Part shown: in pieces, positions 58,988 to 64,000 of the stretch
Numbering within the stretch: the first letter of the stretch is position 1
How the letters are laid out: the number at the start of each line of letters is the position of its first letter
DNA from: an uncultured Oscillospiraceae bacterium
GTDB lineage: Bacteria; Bacillota; Clostridia; Oscillospirales; Oscillospiraceae
Length of the DNA: 64,000 nt
Assembly: GCA_944385405.1 (NCBI GenBank)
Contig: CALWXB010000002.1
Coordinates: forward strand, 62,001 to 126,000
Reading direction: 5' to 3'
The notes under the pieces: model-generated
What the model saw: the letters and a program-made list of their open reading frames with translations, nothing else
The model's database searches: none
What the model was told of the DNA's origin: nothing
Program-made: the position numbers and the translations under genes

Positions 58988-59761
58988 TCAGGACTCCAGC
59001 AGATGCACATATTCCGCATTCAGGGGGAGATACTCCGGCGCCAGCGTCTGACCGCCGCGCACGTAAGGATACCGCCATCCCAGGTAGATGGATTCATCCA
59101 CCGGATCGTCCCAGGAAAAGTCCCCGCAGGTGCTGATGTAGTAGACAAAGCCGCTGCCGCTGGGATCGGACGCAGCGGGGTAATCCTCCGGAAATTGCGC
59201 CTGATCCCAGGCGTCCACAGAGCCTACCTCCGTATAGAGGTCCCGGTATGCGTCGTAGCGGTAGAGGGTATAGGGCCAGAAGCTGCCGCCCTTTCCCTGG
59301 TTGTGGGACCAGCCGGCCTGGACGGCGCCGCTTGCGTAGAAGGTGAGGTCCGGGAACTCCGTCAGCTGAGCATACATCTCCCCGGTCTCCTGGTTGCAGC
59401 CGAATACATAGGCCGTCTGCCCGGCCATAATGTCGGCTTCGTGCAGCAGGATCAGCTCCTCTGCGCCGTCACCGTCCACATCGCACACGGCGAACCGGTC
59501 CGCGGAGAGATCCCCTTCCGCCGCCGTCCCGTCCGGAAGCACATGCTCCTCCAAAAGCGTCTCCAAGGCGGCGGCAAAGGCGGCCCTGGCGGCGGCACTT
59601 TCCTCCGTCATCGGAGCCAGTTCCATGGCCACGGCCTCCGGCGCTTCCTCCGAAGTGTCCGGCGCGGGACCGTCCGCCCTTTCCTGCGTCTGCCCGCAGG
59701 CGGCCGTCAGCAGAGCCAGAGCCAGCATGCCCAGCAGCATCAGATGTGTTTTCATCCGCAT
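58988..59761 (-). CDS. lipoprotein between gyrB and gyrA
   Basis: 257 aa. Signal peptide II with lipobox LTAAC (Cys at about residue 22), a disordered acidic stretch (ERADGPAPDTSEEAPEA), then a domain with a calcium-type loop CDVDGDGAEELILLHEADIM (VCBS/FG-GAP-like), Trp/Tyr-rich strands and the end PEYLPLNAEYVHLL. Function unknown; similar lipoproteins in Clostridia report metabolic or envelope roles only by annotation. ATG 59761, seven nt after gyrB, weak RBS, so expression probably depends on read-through and coupling. An in-frame ATG at 59755 is possible. Confidence 0.85.
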   Translation of the reverse strand: MRMKTHLMLLGMLALALLTAACGQTQERADGPAPDTSEEAPEAVAMELAPMTEESAAARAAFAAALETLLEEHVLPDGTAAEGDLSADRFAVCDVDGDGAEELILLHEADIMAGQTAYVFGCNQETGEMYAQLTEFPDLTFYASGAVQAGWSHNQGKGGSFWPYTLYRYDAYRDLYTEVGSVDAWDQAQFPEDYPAASDPSGSGFVYYISTCGDFSWDDPVDESIYLGWRYPYVRGGQTLAPEYLPLNAEYVHLLES

Positions 59762-59768
59762 TTTTCGC

Positions 59769-61718
59769 TCAGTAGTCCAGATTCACGGCATACTTGGCGT
59801 TCTTTTCGATGAACTCCTTCCGGGGCTCCACCTTTTCACCCATGAGGATGGTGAAGGTCTCGTCGGCCTTCACGGCGTCATCCAGGGTGATGCGGCGCAG
59901 GGTGCGCTTTTCCGGGTCCATGGTGGTCTCCCACAGCTCGTGAGGATTCATCTCGCCCAGGCCCTTGAACCGGGAAATATCGATCTTCACGTTGGGATTA
60001 CCTCCCCGCATTTCGGCGGAGACGGCGTCCCGCTCGTCGTCGTCGTAGGCCACCCGGGTGGTCTTGCCCCGGGTCAGCTTGTAAAGGGGCGGCACAGCGG
60101 AATAGACATATCCCTGCTCGATGAGGGGCCGCATGAAGCGGAAGAAGAAGGTCAGAAGCAGCGTCCGGATATGAGATCCGTCCACGTCGGCATCGGCCAT
60201 GATGATGACCTTGTGATAGCGCAGCTTGGCGGGGTCAAACTCTTCGCCGATGCCCGCGCCCAGGGCGGTGATGACGGGCTGGAGCTTGTCGTTGCCGTAA
60301 ACTTTATCAGCCCGGGCCTTTTCCACGTTCAGCATCTTGCCCCACAGGGGGAGGATGGCCTGGAAGCGGGAATCCCGGCCCTGGGTGGCGGAGCCGCCTG
60401 CGGAGTCGCCCTCGACGATGTAGAGTTCGGTGAGCTCAGGATTGTTCTCGTTGCAGTCCCGGAGCTTGTCCGGCATAGCCGCGCCGCCCAGGGCGGTCTT
60501 GCGGCGGATGGACTCCCGGGCCCGCTTGGCCGCCTCCCGGGCCCGGCCCGCGGTGAGGGCCTTGTCCAGGATCATCCGGCCAACCTGGGGGTTCTCCTCC
60601 AGGAAGGTGTCCAGCTTCTCGGAGACGATACCGTTTACCAGGGTCCGGATCTCGCTGTTGCCCAGCTTGGCCTTGGTCTGGCCCTCAAACTGCGCATCAG
60701 TGAGCTTGACGGAGATGACGCAGGTAAGACCTTCCCGGCAGTCCTCGCCGGTGATCTTCTCATCATCCTTGAGCATCTTGATCTTGCGGCCGTAGTTGTT
60801 CAGCACCGTGGTGAGGGCCCGCTTGAAGCCCTCCTCGTGCATGCCGCCCTCGGGCGTATGGACGTTGTTGGCGAAGGAGAGGATCGTCTCGTTATAGCCG
60901 TCGTGGTACTGCATGGCCACCTCCGCCACGGAGTCATCCTTCTGACCGGCCATGTAGATGATATCCCGGTGGAGGGGATCCTTGGACTTGTTGAGCCAGC
61001 CCACGAATTCCCGGATGCCGCCGGCGAAGCACATGTCGTCCTCCTGCTCCTGACCTGGCCGGGCATCCTGGATGCGGATGCGCAGCCCCGCGTTGAGGAA
61101 GGCCTCCTCCCGCATCCGGGTGTGAAGGGTCTCATAGTTATAGACGGTATCCTCAAACATCTCCGGGTCCGGCTTGAAGGTAACGGTAGTGCCGGTGCGG
61201 TCCGTGGTGCCTACCACCGTCATCTCCTGGGTGATGCCTCCCCGGGAGAATTTCATCTCATAGATCTTGCCGTCCTTATGGACCTGGACCTCCAGCCACT
61301 CGGACAGAGCGTTGACCACGCTGGCACCCACGCCGTGGAGGCCGCCGGAGACCTTGTAGCCCCCGCCGCCAAACTTGCCGCCGGCATGGAGGATGGTATA
61401 GACCACCTCCAGAGCAGGCTTGCCGGTCTGGGCCTGGATATCCACCGGGATGCCCCGGCCGTTGTCCACCACGGTGATGGTATCGCCTTCGTTGATCCGC
61501 ACCAGGATCTCCGTACAGTAGCCTGCCAGGGCCTCGTCGATGGCATTGTCCACGATCTCATAGACCAAATGGTGGAGGCCCGAGGTGGAAGTGGAGCCGA
61601 TATACATGCCGGGACGCTTGCGCACAGCCTCCAGACCCTCCAGGACCTGGATCTCAGAGGCGTCATACTCATTGGCCGCGTCCACGGCTGTGGAATTCAA
61701 AATTTCATTTTCTGCCAT
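59769..61718 (-). CDS. gyrB: DNA gyrase subunit B
   Basis: 649 aa. GHKL ATPase with [20 protein letters not shown] (catalytic Glu/Asn), [27 protein letters not shown]; transducer; TOPRIM with [20 protein letters not shown] and [12 protein letters not shown] metal Asp pair; C-terminal [20 protein letters not shown] 61718 after AAAGGAG. Supplies the ATP-driven part of negative supercoiling. Next to recF and remB as in other Firmicutes. Confidence 0.97.
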   Translation of the reverse strand: MAENEILNSTAVDAANEYDASEIQVLEGLEAVRKRPGMYIGSTSTSGLHHLVYEIVDNAIDEALAGYCTEILVRINEGDTITVVDNGRGIPVDIQAQTGKPALEVVYTILHAGGKFGGGGYKVSGGLHGVGASVVNALSEWLEVQVHKDGKIYEMKFSRGGITQEMTVVGTTDRTGTTVTFKPDPEMFEDTVYNYETLHTRMREEAFLNAGLRIRIQDARPGQEQEDDMCFAGGIREFVGWLNKSKDPLHRDIIYMAGQKDDSVAEVAMQYHDGYNETILSFANNVHTPEGGMHEEGFKRALTTVLNNYGRKIKMLKDDEKITGEDCREGLTCVISVKLTDAQFEGQTKAKLGNSEIRTLVNGIVSEKLDTFLEENPQVGRMILDKALTAGRAREAAKRARESIRRKTALGGAAMPDKLRDCNENNPELTELYIVEGDSAGGSATQGRDSRFQAILPLWGKMLNVEKARADKVYGNDKLQPVITALGAGIGEEFDPAKLRYHKVIIMADADVDGSHIRTLLLTFFFRFMRPLIEQGYVYSAVPPLYKLTRGKTTRVAYDDDERDAVSAEMRGGNPNVKIDISRFKGLGEMNPHELWETTMDPEKRTLRRITLDDAVKADETFTILMGEKVEPRKEFIEKNAKYAVNLDY

Positions 61719-61767
61719 ATGGTTCTCCTTTCAGGGGATGGCTCCCCGGCGCGGGACAAGAAGAGCC

Positions 61768-61790
61768 GGGCCGGAACCGCTTTCCGGCCC
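61768..61790 (-). terminator. hairpin between remB and gyrB
   Basis: GGGCCGGAA / TTCCGGCCC stem with a five-base loop in the 108-nt gap. The minus strand then reads GGCTCTTCTTG, a weak U-tract, so it may be a partial terminator or processing site setting gyrB relative to recF. Confidence 0.45.
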
Positions 61791-61826
61791 GTGTCTTCCC
61801 GCCCCGGTGATATGGGACATGCCGCC

Positions 61827-62093
61827 TCACAACTCCATGCGACGGCTCTCCGCCCGCCGCTGCAGCGCGGCAGGGGACAGGGGACTCAAATAGACGATCT
61901 GACGGTGATAGGGATGATCGCACACCAGAAAGGACCGGGGCAGCTGTCCGGAGGCATCCAGCACCACGCCCTCTTTTTCCGCGGCGGCCAGATAGTCCCG
62001 GGTCCTTTTTTCATAGCTGCACTTGTCCAGATCGAAGATGCCGATGATCCGCTTTTCCGGCAGGATCTCATTTTGTCCGATGTGCAGATACAA
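61827..62093 (-). CDS. remB: RemB/YaaB (DUF370) family extracellular-matrix regulator
   Basis: 88 aa. MYLHIGQNEILPEKRIIGIF is the DUF370 core, the same fold as RemA, a DNA-binding activator of biofilm and osmoprotection genes in Bacillus. B. subtilis yaaB occupies this same position between recF and gyrB. Start is a TTG at 62093 with AGAGGTG; no ATG precedes it usefully. The C-terminus (ALQRRAESRRMEL) is charged. Confidence 0.9.
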   Translation of the reverse strand: MYLHIGQNEILPEKRIIGIFDLDKCSYEKRTRDYLAAAEKEGVVLDASGQLPRSFLVCDHPYHRQIVYLSPLSPAALQRRAESRRMEL

Positions 62094-62168
62094 AGCGCTT
62101 CACCTCTTTTTCCACAATGTGTGCGGCCCGCAGGCACATGCGCCGCCTGGCCGCGAGGGCATTGCCTG

Positions 62169-63272
62169 CTAGGAAAGCAGGCCCTGGTGCACATGCAGCA
62201 CCTTGCCCCCCAGCAGCGCCGGCAGCCGGTCATCCTCGCAGCAGGTGATAAACACCTGTCCTCCGGCGATGCGGTTGAGGACGAATTCCTGGCGGCGGGG
62301 GTCCAGCTCTGAGAGCACATCGTCCAGCAGCAGCACGGGATATTCTCCGGCGGCGTTGCAATAAATTTCCCGCTCCGCCAGCTTCAGCGCCAGGGCAGCC
62401 GTCCGGGTCTGCCCCTGAGAGGCATACTGTTTTGCCTCCCGGCCATTGATCCACACTGCCAGATCATCCTTGTGGGGACCGGATAGGCACAGCCGGGACG
62501 CCCGCTCCGCCGCCTGATGGGACGCCATGTGACGCCGCAGATCCTCCTCCAGTACCGCCATATCTCCGCCGGGGTCCTGAACGGAGGACACCGTCTGATA
62601 GCGGACCTCCAGCGTCTCCCGGCCGCCGGAGCACTCCAGATGATGCCGGGCCGCATACTGAGCCAGCCGTTCCACGAATTTCGCCCGATAATGGATCAGA
62701 ATCGCACCCATCCGCACCAGACTCTCATTGAACTCCGGCAGCGCGGCCAGAAGGTCCGGCCGCTCCTCCGCGTCCCGCAGGATCCGGGTCTTGTGCTCAT
62801 AGGCCCGGTTATACGCAGCCAAAGCGGCGGCATACCGTGGCCGCAGCTGGCAGAGGGCAGTATCCAGAAATTTCCTGCGTGCAGCTGCTCCCGCCCGGAT
62901 CAGCTGCAAATCGTCCGGACAGAAGAACACCGTATTGTAAACTTCACTCAGTGCCGCTCCGCTCTTGGCCGTCACACGGTTCACAGAGAGCCTGCGCCGC
63001 TTGTCCCGATAGAGCAATGCCTCCACCTGAAATTCCCGCTCCCGGGCAGACACTGCGGCGCAGAGCCGGGCAGCGTTCTCTTCAAAGCCGATGAGCTCCC
63101 GGTCCGTCCTGGCCCGCGGAGATTTTCCGCAGGAGAGGTAAATGATGGCCTCCAGCAAATTGGTCTTTCCCTGGGCATTTTCTCCGAAGATCACATTGCA
63201 GCCCGGGTCGAAGTCCGCCGCCTGATCCTGATAATTCCGGAACCCGGAGAGCTCCAGCCGGTCAATCCGCAT
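62169..63272 (-). CDS. recF: DNA replication and repair protein RecF
   Basis: 367-aa SMC-like ATPase that helps load RecA at gaps. Walker A GENAQGKT (residues 30-37), signature TSQGQTR-type segment [18 protein letters not shown], Walker [22 protein letters not shown] 63272 overlaps the yaaA 3' end by 11 nt, so translation is coupled. Confidence 0.96.
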   Translation of the reverse strand: MRIDRLELSGFRNYQDQAADFDPGCNVIFGENAQGKTNLLEAIIYLSCGKSPRARTDRELIGFEENAARLCAAVSAREREFQVEALLYRDKRRRLSVNRVTAKSGAALSEVYNTVFFCPDDLQLIRAGAAARRKFLDTALCQLRPRYAAALAAYNRAYEHKTRILRDAEERPDLLAALPEFNESLVRMGAILIHYRAKFVERLAQYAARHHLECSGGRETLEVRYQTVSSVQDPGGDMAVLEEDLRRHMASHQAAERASRLCLSGPHKDDLAVWINGREAKQYASQGQTRTAALALKLAEREIYCNAAGEYPVLLLDDVLSELDPRRQEFVLNRIAGGQVFITCCEDDRLPALLGGKVLHVHQGLLS

Positions 63273-63477
63273 AGGCCACGGTGTAGTGCCGTCCCCGGAA
63301 GCACACGTCGTCCCCGGGACGGACCTTTTTGCCCCGCATGGTGCAGATCTCGCCGTTCACGGTGACCTCTCCGCCCTGGACGCACTCCTTGGCCTCTCCG
63401 CCGGATGCCACCAGATTTGCAAATTTCAGCAGATCCTGAAGCTTGATAAACTCTGTAGAAATCGTGATCGTTTCCAT
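63262..63477 (-). CDS. yaaA: S4-domain RNA-binding protein YaaA/RlbA-like
   Basis: 71 aa. Starts [20 protein letters not shown] as usual for YaaA, with the S4 core [20 protein letters not shown] and KVRPGDDV. An in-frame ATG at 63489 would add MVEK; the 63477 start matches the family and has GGTGG upstream, but the choice is not certain. It lies between dnaN and recF as in Bacillus. Confidence 0.9.
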   Translation of the reverse strand: METITISTEFIKLQDLLKFANLVASGGEAKECVQGGEVTVNGEICTMRGKKVRPGDDVCFRGRHYTVAYAD

Positions 63478-63495
63478 CTTTTCCACCATCGGACC

Positions 63496-64000
63496 TTACT
63501 CCGCGCTCTTGAGCCGCACCGGCAGTACCATATAGAGGAAATTGTCCTGGCCGTCCACCGGGACGATGATGGCCGGGGAGACGCCGGTATTCAGCTCGAT
63601 GCGGACGGTATCGGCAGGCGCGTAGCGCAGAGCTTCCATGAGATAGCGGTTGTTGAAGCCGATCTCCAGGCCGCTGCCGTCGCCGCTGACATGGCAGACG
63701 TCCTTGGCCTCACCATTTCCGGTCTTGGCGGAGAGGAGGACCTTGTCGAAGTCAAAAATACACCGTACCGGGCTTTTCAGCTTATCCGAGATCACCACCG
63801 ACACGCGGTCGATGCTTTCGATGAGGGATTTTGTATCTGCCACCACGGAAATGGGGTTTTTCCGGGGAATGGCATTCCGATAATCCAGGAATTCACCCTC
63901 CAGACGGCGGCAGATCAGCTCCGTATCTCCCACCTGGAACAGGATATGACGGCGGCCAAGGGTCACAGAAGCCGGATCCTCGGAGTCGGCGCAGATGCCT
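63496..64000 (-). CDS. dnaN: DNA polymerase III beta sliding clamp (5' end outside window)
   Basis: Only the C-terminal ~167 residues are visible. Clamp domain 3 features: LEGEFLDYRNAIPRKNPISV, GLEIGFNNRYLMEALRYAPA (typical of DnaN) and the final VDGQDNFLYMVLPVRL motif that contacts partner peptides. It stops at 63496, six nt before yaaA. dnaA and oriC should lie beyond the right edge. Confidence 0.96.
   Translation of the reverse strand, partial: GICADSEDPASVTLGRRHILFQVGDTELICRRLEGEFLDYRNAIPRKNPISVVADTKSLIESIDRVSVVISDKLKSPVRCIFDFDKVLLSAKTGNGEAKDVCHVSGDGSGLEIGFNNRYLMEALRYAPADTVRIELNTGVSPAIIVPVDGQDNFLYMVLPVRLKSAE

Noticed and set aside
59430..62312. 960-codon plus-strand open frame opposite gyrB
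   Set aside because: Antisense to gyrB/remB with no recognisable protein features.

Overview
The window looks like a replication-origin-proximal segment of a GC-rich, endospore-forming Clostridia chromosome, most likely Oscillospirales (Flavonifractor/Lawsonibacter/Dysosmobacter-like; the genus is a guess). The order dnaN-yaaA-recF-remB-gyrB-x-gyrA at the right end is the classic Firmicute origin block. spoIIP and gpr indicate sporulation ancestry. Regulation is of Firmicute type: strong GGAGG ribosome binding sites, SigA-like promoters, TPP riboswitches and intrinsic terminators. No rRNA, tRNA, CRISPR array, IS element or intact prophage was found.

Left part (1-16.8 kb). Two acetolactate synthase pairs lie in tandem (ilvB-ilvN-ilvB-ilvN, minus strand). 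Upstream is what appears to be a peptide-attenuation leader: a promoter, a 35-codon Ile/Leu/Val-rich ORF and an intrinsic terminator just before ilvB. Then come cdd, a GntR regulator divergent from a tetronate (threonate-type) dehydrogenase/kinase pair, a LysR regulator whose promoter is built into the preceding terminator hairpin, a phage-tail-like orphan, a large SLH-domain surface protein, a protein made of two degenerate integrase-like domains plus winged helices, a TetR regulator and a DUF3842 protein.

Middle (16.8-37 kb). nfo, a MacAB-type ABC exporter with a Met/Gly-rich adaptor tail, and a thiamine salvage locus arranged as two divergent units (thiE-thiD-thiT-tenA and thiW-thiM). Each thiamine unit has its own TPP riboswitch and terminator, fed from back-to-back promoters. 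These are followed by spoIIP, rpsF-ssb-rpsR, a VOC protein, tatD with its radical-SAM partner, rpsT, gpr, a LarA-family racemase, exonuclease III, a MATE exporter and a LysR regulator.

Right part (37-64 kb). metG, thpR, a HAD phosphatase, an ECF sigma/anti-sigma pair, galE, an AEC permease convergent with a second LysR paralogue, a monomeric group-B-like [FeFe] hydrogenase, a DUF4340 protein with a two-component system, a hotdog thioesterase, and a Cd/Zn-type resistance operon (CadC-like ArsR, stand-alone HMA protein, P1B ATPase). Then nadE, rnhA with a coupled upstream ORF that repeats its first codons, and the gyrA/gyrB/recF/dnaN block. The origin-block genes run leftward on the minus strand, consistent with leading-strand orientation if oriC lies just beyond the right edge.

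The observations most worth following are the ilv leader-peptide attenuator (Firmicutes usually use T-boxes or CodY here), the catalytically incomplete double-integrase/winged-helix protein, the lysR promoter embedded in a terminator stem, and the rnhA-coupled small ORF.
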